Shown: positions 6,536 to 12,974 of the stretch, piece after piece | Layout of the letters: each line of letters opens with the position of its first letter | How positions within the stretch are numbered: position 1 is the stretch's first letter | Origin: Sutterella parvirubra YIT 11816 | GTDB lineage: Bacteria > Pseudomonadota > Gammaproteobacteria > Burkholderiales > Burkholderiaceae_F | Length of the DNA stretch: 12,974 nucleotides | Reading direction: 5' to 3' | Assembly: GCF_000250875.1 (NCBI RefSeq) | Contig: NZ_JH604946.1 | Location: forward strand, 1-12,974 | Notes under the pieces: model-generated | The model's database searches: none | Told to the model about the DNA's origin: nothing | What the model saw: only the letters and a program-made list of their open reading frames with translations | Translations under genes and position numbers: made by a program

Positions 6536-6579
6536 CGACGGGGTGCGGCCTCACGGGCCGCACCCCGTCGGGCCCTTTT
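6536..6579 (+). terminator. Strong hairpin terminator of hcp
   Basis: A perfect 15-bp stem (6536-6550 with 6556-6570; arm begins CGACGGGGTGCGG) with a five-base loop is followed after GGCCC by TTTTC. It lies 81 bases beyond the hcp stop codon. The T tract starts five bases from the stem, less than ideal, but the stem is very stable. The minus strand has no T tract. Confidence 0.8.
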
Positions 6580-6807
6580 CGTCGATCCCTTTCCGCCGGG
6601 CGGCTCCGAGAGCCGCCCTGACGAAGTGAGGGCTTGCTTTCGTTCTATTTCCCGTCCGTCCGCCCAAGGCGATTCTCCGTCCCGTCCCCCGAGCCGTTCT
6701 CCGAGCCTTTCTCCGGTCTACCGACGAAGACGGATCCCGGCCGATCCGGCATACGACGAACGTTCTATGAAGAACGGCCTCTTGTTGCGGTACGCTTTCG
6801 GAACCGA
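6580..6807. other. Intergenic region upstream of the nitroreductase
   Basis: It contains a perfect nine-pair hairpin, GGGCGGCTC-CGA-GAGCCGCCC (6598-6618), with no T tract. It also holds an imperfect 12-bp tandem repeat (CCGAGCCGTTCT then CCGAGCCTTTCT, 6689-6712). The stretch from about 6640 to 6720 is pyrimidine-rich on the plus strand. The nitroreductase promoter should lie here, but I see no pair of boxes good enough to call. No supported gene was found. Confidence 0.4.
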
Positions 6808-6835
6808 CGGAAGAGAAGGACTCTTCCGCATTTTT
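6808..6835 (+). terminator. Terminator-like hairpin in the nitroreductase leader (possible attenuator)
   Basis: CGGAAGAG (6808-6815) pairs perfectly with CTCTTCCG (6821-6828) around AAGGA, then CA and TTTTT (6831-6835). This is a classic intrinsic terminator form, yet it ends only 20 bases before the nitroreductase ATG and just ahead of its GGAG. There is too little room for a normal promoter after it, so transcripts for the gene probably pass through it. Confidence 0.55.
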
Positions 6836-6855
6836 AAGTTTTGGAGCCATCAAAA

Positions 6856-7500
6856 ATGTCGAACGTTCTTGAAACCATGCGCTCGCGCTACACCACGAAG
6901 CACTACGCCGGGGAAGCGGTCCCCGCCGAGAAGCTCGAAACGCTCCTTGAAGTGCTCCGCCTCTCGCCCACCTCGGTGAACGGCCAGGCGTCGAAGTTCT
7001 TCGTCGCGGAAGGGGCGGAAGCCCGCGCGAAGCTGATCCCCGCGCTCATGGACTTCAATCAGGAGCGCTGCGAGAAGTGCGGCGCGCTCATCGTCTGCGC
7101 GGTGCCTGAGGACTACGACGAAGCGCAGTTCGCGCGCGTCTTCGAGCAGGAAATCAAGGACGGCCGCTACGAGGGGCTCCCCTCGGTCGAAGGCATGGAC
7201 GCCGGCCGCCGCCACTTCGTCAACATGCACAAGAATCGCGGCGACCTCGTCGCGTGGGAAACGCATCAGAGCTACATCGCGATGGGGATGCTCCTCTACG
7301 CGGCTGCGGAATTGGGCGTCGACTCGACGGCCCTGGAAGGCGTCGAATTCGACAAGATGGACGAGATCCTGGGCCTTCGCGAAAAGGGCCTCAGGAGCGT
7401 CTGGGCGGTTGCGCTCGGGAAGCGCGCCCCGAACGACTCCAACGCCGCGCGTCCGAAGTCCCGCCTCCCGATGGAGACGGTGGTGACGCGACTCGGTTGA
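6856..7500 (+). CDS. nfsB: NfsB-like oxygen-insensitive NAD(P)H nitroreductase (FMN)
   Basis: A soluble FMN flavoprotein of 214 residues that reduces nitro-aromatics or quinones by two-electron steps using NAD(P)H. It aligns by eye with E. coli NfsB (217 residues). The N-terminal FMN-phosphate segment RSRYTTKHY (9-17), LSPTSVNGQ, the DxGRRHFVNMH stretch, and the C-terminal block GLREKGLRSVWAVALGKR followed by RPKSRLP all have direct counterparts. The start at 6856 is chosen for GGAG at 6843-6846 with nine bases of spacing; an in-frame TTG five codons earlier is less likely. A CxxC pair (Cys72, Cys75) lies where E. coli NfsB has no such motif. It is preceded by a terminator-like hairpin and followed by a terminator at 7551-7590. 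The natural substrate is unknown. Confidence 0.9.
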   Translation: MSNVLETMRSRYTTKHYAGEAVPAEKLETLLEVLRLSPTSVNGQASKFFVAEGAEARAKLIPALMDFNQERCEKCGALIVCAVPEDYDEAQFARVFEQEIKDGRYEGLPSVEGMDAGRRHFVNMHKNRGDLVAWETHQSYIAMGMLLYAAAELGVDSTALEGVEFDKMDEILGLREKGLRSVWAVALGKRAPNDSNAARPKSRLPMETVVTRLG

Positions 7501-7550
7501 TGTGACGCCCTCCGCGGCACCGGCCTCGGCGCCGGTGATGCGGTGAGTTG

Positions 7551-7590
7551 GACGGCGGCGGGCCTGAGAAGGTCCGCCGTCGTGTTCTTC
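7551..7590 (+). terminator. Rho-independent terminator of the nitroreductase gene
   Basis: GACGGCGG (7551-7558) pairs with CCGCCGTC (7574-7581). An inner CCT/AGG closes a GAGA tetraloop. The stem is followed by GTGTTCTTC. It lies 50 bases past the stop. A shorter hairpin, CACCGGC/GCCGGTG (7518-7537), precedes it. Confidence 0.7.
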
Positions 7591-7613
7591 AGGGGGTAGC
7601 GGGCGATGCCCCT

Positions 7614-7631
7614 GCGGCTCCCCGGAGCCGC
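7614..7631. other. Perfect GC-rich palindrome
   Basis: GCGGCTCC (7614-7621) and GGAGCCGC (7624-7631) flank two C bases, with a further AGCG/CGCT pairing outside (7598-7601 with 7632-7635). No T tract follows. It sits between the nitroreductase terminator and the next gene and could be a boundary hairpin. Confidence 0.4.
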
Positions 7632-7640
7632 CGCTCATAG

Positions 7641-7679
7641 CGTCCCGTCGCGTCCCATCGCGCCCATCGCGTCCCCCAG
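7641..7679. repeat. Degenerate 10-bp tandem repeat
   Basis: CGTCCCGTCG, CGTCCCATCG, a nine-base CGCCCATCG and a partial CGTCCCCCA follow one another without gaps. This is a short slippage-type repeat upstream of the exported-protein gene, with no evident function. Confidence 0.6.
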
Positions 7680-7768
7680 TCGTCTTTCCTTGCAGATTCT
7701 TGCGGTTCGCTTCGCAGCGCGTAAGCTCCGCGCCGGAGTGCGCTTGCTAAACTTCGGCTCGACAAAAG

Positions 7769-7800
7769 CGGAGGTGCCGCGCACCGGCGCAAAACCTCCG
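7769..7800 (+). other. Leader hairpin upstream of the exported repeat protein
   Basis: CGGAGGT (7769-7775) pairs with ACCTCCG (7794-7800), and GCCG (7776-7779) with CGGC (7785-7788) inside. It lies 37 bases before the ATG at 7837, and TAAACT at 7748-7753 is a weak -10 candidate before it. It sequesters the only GGAGG-like sequence in the leader. Confidence 0.35.
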
Positions 7801-7836
7801 TCTCTTCCCGATTCCTCCCGCCCGTTCACCACGCCC

Positions 7837-8700
7837 ATGACAACGCTTCTTCGCCTTCGTCCCGCTCTTTCGGCCATGGCGCTCGCCACGACGCTCGCGC
7901 TCGCGCAGCCCGCGGCCGCCGCGGAGTCCGTTCAGCCGACCGTGGATCCGGAGGCGGTGATTTCGGAAGCGATGGCGGTGCTCTCGGACTCGAGCGTCTC
8001 CGAGCGCTGGGCCGAGGGTGCGGAAGCCGTGACGGACGCCAATGCGGACGAGGTTCTCAAAGCCGTCACGGAAGCCCGCGCGAAGAAGGATGCGGCCTTG
8101 TCCGCGGCCACCAAGGCCTGCAGCCACCGCTTTCTCGTGAACCGCTGCATCGACGAGGCGCGCTCGCTTCACTTTGCGGGCGACCGGGAGCTGCGCCGCG
8201 TGGCGGAGCGTGCCGAGGACGCGAAGCGCGAAGCCCGCACGAAGCGCATCGAAGAGCGCCGCGCGAAGGCGGAAGCTGAGCCGAAGCGCGCCCCGATGGA
8301 GCGGCACGAACCGACGCTCAAGGAACCTTCGAACCCGATCGACTTGGCGCCCAAAGAAGTGAAGGAAGCCTCAAAGCCGATGAACCTCACCCCGAAGGAG
8401 GTGAAGGAGCCCTCGAAGCCCGTTGACGTCCGCCCCGCGGAAGTGAAGGCGGAGACCCCCGAAGCCGAACGGAAGGCCTTGGAAGAGGCGAACCTGCGCG
8501 CCTTTGAAGAGCGGAAGCAGCGCGCCGCCGAGCGCATGGCGCGGGCTGAGGAAATCGCCGCGAAGCGCCGCGCCGAGCGTGAGGAGAACCGCAAGCAGTT
8601 CGAAGAGAGCCTCAAAGCCCGCGAAGAAGCGCAGAAGCGCTACGAAGCCGACCGCTCTTCGGGCGGGAACGGCCGTCAGAGCCTCTCGGAGTTCTTCTGA
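7837..8700 (+). CDS. Exported, charged coiled-coil protein with three 14-residue repeats, function unknown
   Basis: A 287-residue protein. Residues 1-29 look like a Sec signal peptide: two Arg, a hydrophobic core, then QPAAAA with cleavage likely before Glu30, so the product is probably periplasmic. Cys95 and Cys104 in the KACSHRFLVNRCIDEAR segment could form a disulfide; this C-x8-C pattern with F-x-V-N resembles conserved hypothetical proteins of Burkholderiales as I recall them. The rest is a long Glu/Lys/Arg/Ala-rich helix, split by three 14-residue repeats of type KEPSKPxDLxPKEV (residues 162-203). A second charged helix follows, ending in a Gly/Ser tail. Start ATG 7837 is chosen from the signal peptide; no clear ribosome binding site precedes it. 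The stop TGA overlaps the helicase start (TGATG), so the two are co-translated. Confidence 0.75.
   Translation: MTTLLRLRPALSAMALATTLALAQPAAAAESVQPTVDPEAVISEAMAVLSDSSVSERWAEGAEAVTDANADEVLKAVTEARAKKDAALSAATKACSHRFLVNRCIDEARSLHFAGDRELRRVAERAEDAKREARTKRIEERRAKAEAEPKRAPMERHEPTLKEPSNPIDLAPKEVKEASKPMNLTPKEVKEPSKPVDVRPAEVKAETPEAERKALEEANLRAFEERKQRAAERMARAEEIAAKRRAEREENRKQFEESLKAREEAQKRYEADRSSGGNGRQSLSEFF
8320..8445 (+). repeat. Three in-frame 42-bp repeats
   Basis: Units 8320-8361, 8362-8403 and 8404-8445 each encode 14 residues: KEPSNPIDLAPKEV, KEASKPMNLTPKEV and KEPSKPVDVRPAEV. Protein identity is higher than DNA identity, with many third-position differences, which suggests an old duplication kept by selection on the protein. 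Confidence 0.85.
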
Positions 8701-10925
8701 TGGCGCGTGATCCGAGACTCTTCGACGCGTCGGCCTCTTTGGCCGAACGCGTCACCGCCGCCTTCTCCAAAGACGGCCCCCTCGCGCAGGCCTTCCCGGG
8801 CTTTCGCCCGAGAGGAGGCCAGCTGGGCTTCGCGCTCGCCCTGGCCGAGACGCTTCAGAAGGAAGGGACGCTCGTGGCTGAGGCCGGCACCGGCACGGGG
8901 AAGACCTTCGCGTACCTGACGCCCGCACTCTTGTCGGGCCTCACCGTCATCATTTCGACGGGCGGGAAGCCGCTGCAGGACCAGCTCTACAAGAAGGACG
9001 TGCCGATGCTCTCGCGCGCTCTGGGCGTGCACCCCAAGACCGCGGTGCTCAAAGGCCGCGCCAACTACGTGTGCCTCGAGCGCCTGATGCACGTCGCCGA
9101 GGACGGGGTGCCGCTCCCTGAGCGGAATTCCCACGCGAAGCTCAGGAAGATCGTGCGCTTCGCGCAGATCACGAAGACGGGCGACCGCTCCGAACTGGCG
9201 GAGGTGCCCGAAAACGATCCGCTTTGGCCGATGGTGACGAGCACGCGTGAGAACTGCCTGGGGCCGGACCGCTGCCCCCACTACGGCGAGTGCTTCGTCA
9301 AAAGGGCGAGGGACGAGGCGCAGAGCGCGCAGATCGTCATCGTCAACCACCACCTCTACCTCTCGAGCGTCGCCCTCAAGCGCGAAAACCAGGGGATGGA
9401 CGGGATGCTCCCCACGGCGGATCTCACGGTCTTCGACGAAGCGCATCAGTTGCCCGCCGTCGCGACGGCCTTCTTCGGGACGCGGTTTTCGACGTACCAG
9501 GTCGAAGACATCGCCCACGAAGCGGAGGCGCTGGGGAAGAGCTACGCCGCGGACGGCGCCGACTGGACGAAGATCTGCGGCGCGGTGCGGAAAGCCGTCG
9601 ACGAATTGAAGCTCTCCTGCTACGCGGTGGGCCTCACGGAAGGCGACCGCAAGGCGGTCGAGACGATCGAGCGGTTCGGCGAGTTGGCCGGACCGATGGC
9701 GACCCTTTTGAAGGCCTTCGCGAAGTTGGGCGACGCGCTCAAGACGAACGCGGGGCGCCGTGACGAAATCGACGTCCTGCGTGCCTACCACGCCGAGGTG
9801 CTGGACGAAATGGACAACTGGAAGCACGTCGCGACGGCCACGAAGCCGCCGACGGCTTCCGCAGACACTGAAGCGGCGAACGCTGAAATCCCCGCGTCCT
9901 CACCCGCCGTCGCCGACCTGATGACGGCGGCGCCTTCCAACGCCCCGCAGCCCACGGACAAGGACCGCGAGATTGCGGAACGCTTGGTGAAGAAGAACAC
10001 CCCGAAGGGCCCGGCCGTGCGCTGGGTCGAGGTGATGAAGAGCGGGATCCGCTTCAACCTGACGCCCTTGTCGTTCGCGGGTGAATTCCGCGAGATGCGG
10101 AAGGCCGAGGGCGGCAGTTGGCTCTTCACCTCGGCGACGCTCTCGACGGGCGGGAAGGCGGGCGCCGCCAATACGGCGGCCGACTTCGGGCACTATCTGC
10201 GCGAGGTGGGGCTCTCGCCCGAAGAGTGCCGCGCCGAGCAGTGGCCGAGCCCCTTCAACTACTGGGAGCAGGGGGTCTTCTACCTCCCGGATCTGCCGCC
10301 GCCCGAGCGGAACACGATCGAGCACGTCGAGCGCGTGGTGGAGGCCGCCTGGCCCCTGATCGTCGCCGCGGGCGGGAAGACGTTCTTCCTCTGCACGTCG
10401 ATTGCGGGGATGGAGCGCGCGGCGGACCTTCTCGAAGACAAAATCAAGACGAACGGCCTCGACTATCCGCTGCTCGTCCAGAACGAGATGCCCCGAAACG
10501 CGTTGATCGAGGAATTCCGCCGCCGCGGGAACGCCGTCCTCGTGGGCTCGATGAGCTTCTGGGAAGGCGTCGACGTGCGGGGGGACGCCTTGTCTCTCGT
10601 CGTGATCGACAAGATCCCCTTCACGCCGCCCGACGACCCCGTGACGAACGCCCGCTGCGAAGCGATCCGCGCGTCGGGAAAGCACCCCTTCTTCGTGCAC
10701 TCGGTCCCTGAGGCCGTGATCAGCCTCAAGCAGGGCGCAGGGCGCTTGATCCGCTCCGAAACCGACCGCGGGGTCTTCATGCTGGGCGACAGCCGGGTGC
10801 TGACGAAGGGCTACGGGAAGACGGTCCTGGCGAGCCTTCCCGACTTCTACAAGACGCGGCAGCTCGGGAAGGTGCTCACGTTCTTCGCGGATCCGGAGCG
10901 CTTCCGCGAGGACCTCTACTGCTGA
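8700..10925 (+). CDS. yoaA: YoaA/DinG-family iron-sulfur ATP-dependent DNA helicase
   Basis: A superfamily 2, XPD-like 5'-3' helicase of 741 residues, involved in DNA repair and tolerance of replication blocks; E. coli YoaA works with the HolC clamp-loader subunit. Visible are Walker A EAGTGTGKT with Lys68, the motif IISTGGKPLQDQLY, four cluster cysteines (125, 186, 192, 198, in NYVCLERL and NCLGPDRCPHYGECF), DEAH at 246-249 in TVFDEAHQLP, FTSATLS, SFWEGVDVRGD, and motif VI QGAGRLIR (678-685). The sequence follows E. coli YoaA (636 residues) closely but carries an extra Ala/Pro/Thr-rich stretch of about 60 residues (378-437) between the arch region and the second helicase lobe. CGGAG eight bases upstream and a one-base overlap with the preceding gene support the start. 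Confidence 0.94.
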   Translation: MARDPRLFDASASLAERVTAAFSKDGPLAQAFPGFRPRGGQLGFALALAETLQKEGTLVAEAGTGTGKTFAYLTPALLSGLTVIISTGGKPLQDQLYKKDVPMLSRALGVHPKTAVLKGRANYVCLERLMHVAEDGVPLPERNSHAKLRKIVRFAQITKTGDRSELAEVPENDPLWPMVTSTRENCLGPDRCPHYGECFVKRARDEAQSAQIVIVNHHLYLSSVALKRENQGMDGMLPTADLTVFDEAHQLPAVATAFFGTRFSTYQVEDIAHEAEALGKSYAADGADWTKICGAVRKAVDELKLSCYAVGLTEGDRKAVETIERFGELAGPMATLLKAFAKLGDALKTNAGRRDEIDVLRAYHAEVLDEMDNWKHVATATKPPTASADTEAANAEIPASSPAVADLMTAAPSNAPQPTDKDREIAERLVKKNTPKGPAVRWVEVMKSGIRFNLTPLSFAGEFREMRKAEGGSWLFTSATLSTGGKAGAANTAADFGHYLREVGLSPEECRAEQWPSPFNYWEQGVFYLPDLPPPERNTIEHVERVVEAAWPLIVAAGGKTFFLCTSIAGMERAADLLEDKIKTNGLDYPLLVQNEMPRNALIEEFRRRGNAVLVGSMSFWEGVDVRGDALSLVVIDKIPFTPPDDPVTNARCEAIRASGKHPFFVHSVPEAVISLKQGAGRLIRSETDRGVFMLGDSRVLTKGYGKTVLASLPDFYKTRQLGKVLTFFADPERFREDLYC

Positions 10926-10987
10926 GCGCGGGAGTTCATCCCGCGCCGTCCTGAACGTGCGATGAGGAGGCCGAAGGGCCTCCTCAT
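10926..10987. terminator. Two tandem hairpins between convergent genes
   Basis: Directly after the helicase stop, GCGCGGGA (10926-10933) pairs with TCCCGCGC (10939-10946). Then ATGAGGAGGCC (10962-10972) pairs with GGCCTCCTCAT (10977-10987), an 11-bp perfect stem with a GAAG loop. Neither strand shows a long T tract (plus: GTCATTTGG). Position between yoaA and rlmD suggests a bidirectional stop or 3'-end stabiliser for both. Confidence 0.6.
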
Positions 10988-11035
10988 GTCATTTGGATAG
11001 GGCGTCTCTTGGACGCTCGGAGCATCGTTCGCGGG

Positions 11036-12505
11036 TCACCCGTTCCGCACGAACGTCCCCACCGCTTCGAGGTGAAGCGCTCCGAGGAACATGTCGACGG
11101 CTTCGACGCGGATGAGCTTCAGCCCCGCGGCTTCGAGGCGCTTCGCGTCCCTGACGAAGGTCTGCGGGTTGCAGGAGACGTAGACGAGGCGCGTGAGACC
11201 CGCGTCCCCCAACGCCTTTGCGACCGACGCCTCGATCCCCTTGAAGGCGGGGTCGATCACGGCCTTGACGGGACGAAAGCCCGCAGAAGCCTCCTCGGCG
11301 AGGAGGTTCGAAAGGAGGTCTTCGACGAGCCCTGCTTCAAAGCGGGTGCGGTTCTCAAGCCCCGCGCGGGCAGCGTTCCGGCGGGCGTTCTCCACGCTCT
11401 TCGGGTTCACTTCGATGCCGAGCACGCGGCCCTTCGTCCGGCGCGCGAGCGCGAGGGTGATGGTGCCGACGCCCGAGTAGAGGTCGAGGAGGTCCTCGTC
11501 CCCCGTCAACTCCAGCGCGTCGATTGCCTTGCGGTAGAGGACCGGCGTCTGAACGGCGTTCACCTGCAGGAACGTGTCGGGCCCCACCGCGAAGATGTCG
11601 TCCATCACGCGGGCGTCGATCGCGTCGACGGCGTCCGCGCTCCAACTTCTCCCCGGCCCCGGAACGGCGTTTCCGGGCTCTGCGTTCTCGCGCCAAATGA
11701 GGGTGACGCGGAGATCTTCCTTCTCTTCCCGGCCGTCCCGACCGGCGAGCGCGGCGCGCAGCATCGCGTCGAGCGTTTGGAGGTCCACCGCATCAAAGCT
11801 CTTCAACACCGGGGTGAGGAGCCGCGTGCGGGCGGCCTTGCCGGGCTCCTCATCCGTCGTCCCGCCGACCGCGCCGTCCCTCAGGAGCACGGCGCGCAGG
11901 ATCCCTTCGCCGGTCTTCTCGTCGTAGAGCGGCACCTCAGTCAAGACCTCGGCCGTGCGGCGGAGCGCCTCCGCCATCCAGGCGGGCGTCTGCGGGCAGT
12001 CTTCCGCGGGGACGACCTCGTGGCTGCGCGCCCGGTACATGCCGAAGCGAAGCTTCCCGTCGATCCGCACGGGCCGCAGGATCGCCTTGTTGCGAAAGCC
12101 CGTTCGAGCGCCTTCGGGCTGACCGGCGGGCGTTTCGACCGGCACCGCAAATCCCGCGGCGCGGAGGGGTTCTTCCAAGAGAAGGCGCGTCTTCACCGCC
12201 AATTCCGCCTCGTAGCGGAGCCGCCCCGCGGGACAGCCCCCGCAGGCGTCGGCCAAGGGGCATCGCGTGGGATCGGCGTCGGGACTCGCGCTCACCACGG
12301 TGAAGGACTGGGCGAGCCCGAAGCGTCCGCCCGGCTTCGGGGGCGTCCAACGGGCGTCGACGACGTCGCCCGGAATCGCGCCCGGGACGAGGACGGTGAG
12401 GCCCTCGAACGTCGAGAGTCCCGCGCCCGACGGGTGGAGCCCCGTCACGGTGAGCGTGCCGGCGGGGAGGTTGTCCGAGGTCTTGGAAGAAGTCATCGAC
12501 GGCAT
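11036..12505 (-). CDS. rlmD: 23S rRNA (uracil-5-)-methyltransferase, RlmD type
   Basis: A 489-residue SAM-dependent enzyme, expected to methylate C5 of U1939 in 23S rRNA. The N-terminal TRAM domain spans about 15-72 (GTLTVTGLHPSGAGLSTFEG). The [4Fe-4S] cysteines Cys82, Cys88, Cys91 and Cys170 match RlmD spacing. Also present are FLQVN, the SAM loop DLYSGVGTITL (from Asp341), GIEVNPKSVENARRNA, and the catalytic Cys445 in YVSCNPQTF, with HLE near the C-terminus. E. coli RlmD has 433 residues; the excess is mostly in a poorly conserved middle region around 230-300. The usual DPARAG motif reads DPAFKG here. The start ATG at 12505 overlaps the upstream stop (TGATG) and has no ribosome binding site of its own, so translation is probably coupled. 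RlmC or RlmCD specificity is not excluded. Confidence 0.88.
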   Translation of the reverse strand: MPSMTSSKTSDNLPAGTLTVTGLHPSGAGLSTFEGLTVLVPGAIPGDVVDARWTPPKPGGRFGLAQSFTVVSASPDADPTRCPLADACGGCPAGRLRYEAELAVKTRLLLEEPLRAAGFAVPVETPAGQPEGARTGFRNKAILRPVRIDGKLRFGMYRARSHEVVPAEDCPQTPAWMAEALRRTAEVLTEVPLYDEKTGEGILRAVLLRDGAVGGTTDEEPGKAARTRLLTPVLKSFDAVDLQTLDAMLRAALAGRDGREEKEDLRVTLIWRENAEPGNAVPGPGRSWSADAVDAIDARVMDDIFAVGPDTFLQVNAVQTPVLYRKAIDALELTGDEDLLDLYSGVGTITLALARRTKGRVLGIEVNPKSVENARRNAARAGLENRTRFEAGLVEDLLSNLLAEEASAGFRPVKAVIDPAFKGIEASVAKALGDAGLTRLVYVSCNPQTFVRDAKRLEAAGLKLIRVEAVDMFLGALHLEAVGTFVRNG

Positions 12506-12974
12506 CAGAGAAGGATGAGGTTGGGCTTCGGGGCGCCCTGCGTGGCGAGCAGCTTCGCCATGAATTCGGCGATCATCGTGCGGCCGGGCTCGGGGAGGTC
12601 GCGCGCGCCGTCGGGGCAGGCGGCCGTGCAGGCGCGGCAGCCGATGCAGGACGCGGGATCGGTGACGGCGAAGGACAACGGATCGATGATCCCGACCGGG
12701 CACTTCTCCGCGCAGTCCCCGCACTGCTGGCAGCGCTCGGGATGCGCGACGACGGGAACGGCCTTGACCGCGCCGTAGGGCTTGTAGTCGCCTTCACCGG
12801 GAACGGTGACGGGAAGGGTGGAGGCCTCCTCCGCCGCGAGGACCTTCCGCAGGACCGCTTCGGCAAAGCGTCCGGCTTCCGCGCGGTCGTTCGTGTCGGG
12901 GCGCCCGCGGCCGAGCTCGCGGTTCTGCGAGTGTTCCGCGATGAAGGCCCCGGCCCCCGCGACCGTGAAGCCCT
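12505..12974 (-). CDS. Flavodoxin/2[4Fe-4S] ferredoxin fusion (EFR1-like), 5' part outside the window
   Basis: The last 155 residues of a minus-strand gene whose N-terminus lies beyond position 12974. The visible start, GFTVAGAGAFIAEHS, followed by GRPDTNDRAEAGRFAEAV, is the end of a flavodoxin-like domain as in EFR1-type ferredoxins. After a linker come two ferredoxin cluster motifs, CQQCGDCAEKCP and CIGCRACTAACP, each CX2CX2CX3CP, then a helical tail ending PNLILL. It would bind FMN and two [4Fe-4S] clusters and carry electrons in the cytosol; the partner is unknown. Its stop TGA shares a base with the rlmD start. The pairing of an electron carrier with an Fe-S methyltransferase may be only an operon convenience. 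Confidence 0.85.
   Translation of the reverse strand, partial: GFTVAGAGAFIAEHSQNRELGRGRPDTNDRAEAGRFAEAVLRKVLAAEEASTLPVTVPGEGDYKPYGAVKAVPVVAHPERCQQCGDCAEKCPVGIIDPLSFAVTDPASCIGCRACTAACPDGARDLPEPGRTMIAEFMAKLLATQGAPKPNLILL

Noticed and set aside
4791..6563. 590-codon frame antisense to hcp
   Set aside because: Composition is that of an antisense shadow (Arg, Glu, Val, Asp rich, no motifs); hcp on the plus strand has all cluster ligands.
6767..6979. Leader peptide or gene starting at ATG 6767 before the nitroreductase
   Set aside because: No ribosome binding site, and the frame runs far into nfsB out of frame as Arg/Pro/Ser-rich shadow sequence.
11009..12778. 589-codon frame antisense to rlmD
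   Set aside because: Same reasoning: shadow of a motif-complete gene, no ribosome binding site.
1..12974. CRISPR array, tRNA, rRNA, insertion sequence or prophage gene
   Set aside because: No regularly spaced repeats with spacers, no cloverleaf or rRNA-like sequence, and no transposase, integrase or phage protein motifs were seen.

Overview
The window is GC-rich chromosomal DNA with compact genes, strong GC bias at third codon positions and mostly conserved housekeeping or anaerobic-redox functions. The gene set suggests an anaerobic or microaerophilic betaproteobacterium, possibly a gut-type Burkholderiales such as a Sutterellaceae member. The main clues are a cytosolic-type malate dehydrogenase, a hybrid cluster protein, an NfsB-type nitroreductase, a YoaA helicase, RlmD, and a flavodoxin/2[4Fe-4S] fusion. 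This placement is inferred from protein character, not from a database search. No rRNA, tRNA, CRISPR array, transposase or integrase was seen.

Layout, left to right. Bases 1-165 hold a small palindromic repeat and a strong minus-strand terminator for an alanine/glycine:cation symporter (166-1695, minus). A gap of about 570 bases follows. It holds one hairpin and no convincing long gene. Next is a 35-residue single-membrane-helix protein (2265-2372, plus), converging through a shared hairpin on a solitary PIN-domain nuclease gene (2566-3099, minus). Malate dehydrogenase (3245-4231, minus) lies upstream with its own terminator and a plausible promoter. The 586-base divergent region between mdh and hcp is rich in structure: a dispersed palindromic repeat, direct repeats, a dyad, an 18-bp tandem repeat and a C-rich, G-poor leader.

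The right half starts with hcp (4818-6455, plus), which ends at a 15-bp stem terminator. An NfsB-like nitroreductase follows (6856-7500, plus), with a terminator-like hairpin directly ahead of its ribosome binding site. A secreted, highly charged coiled-coil protein of unknown function (7837-8700, plus) overlaps by one base the start of a YoaA/DinG-family iron-sulfur helicase (8700-10925, plus). Two hairpins separate it from a convergent minus-strand pair. In that pair a flavodoxin/ferredoxin protein (truncated by the window edge, 12505-12974) is read first and overlaps by one base the start of the rRNA methyltransferase rlmD (11036-12505).

Shared theme: five of the eight long genes are redox or Fe-S proteins (Hcp, NfsB, YoaA, RlmD, the ferredoxin fusion), as expected for an anaerobe handling nitrogen-oxide or nitro-compound stress. 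I see no clear new multi-gene defence or mobile system. The most unusual items are the Hcp N-terminal cysteine spacing, the long structured hcp leader, the attenuator-like hairpin before the nitroreductase, the small membrane protein, and the translational coupling of an exported repeat protein to a DNA helicase.
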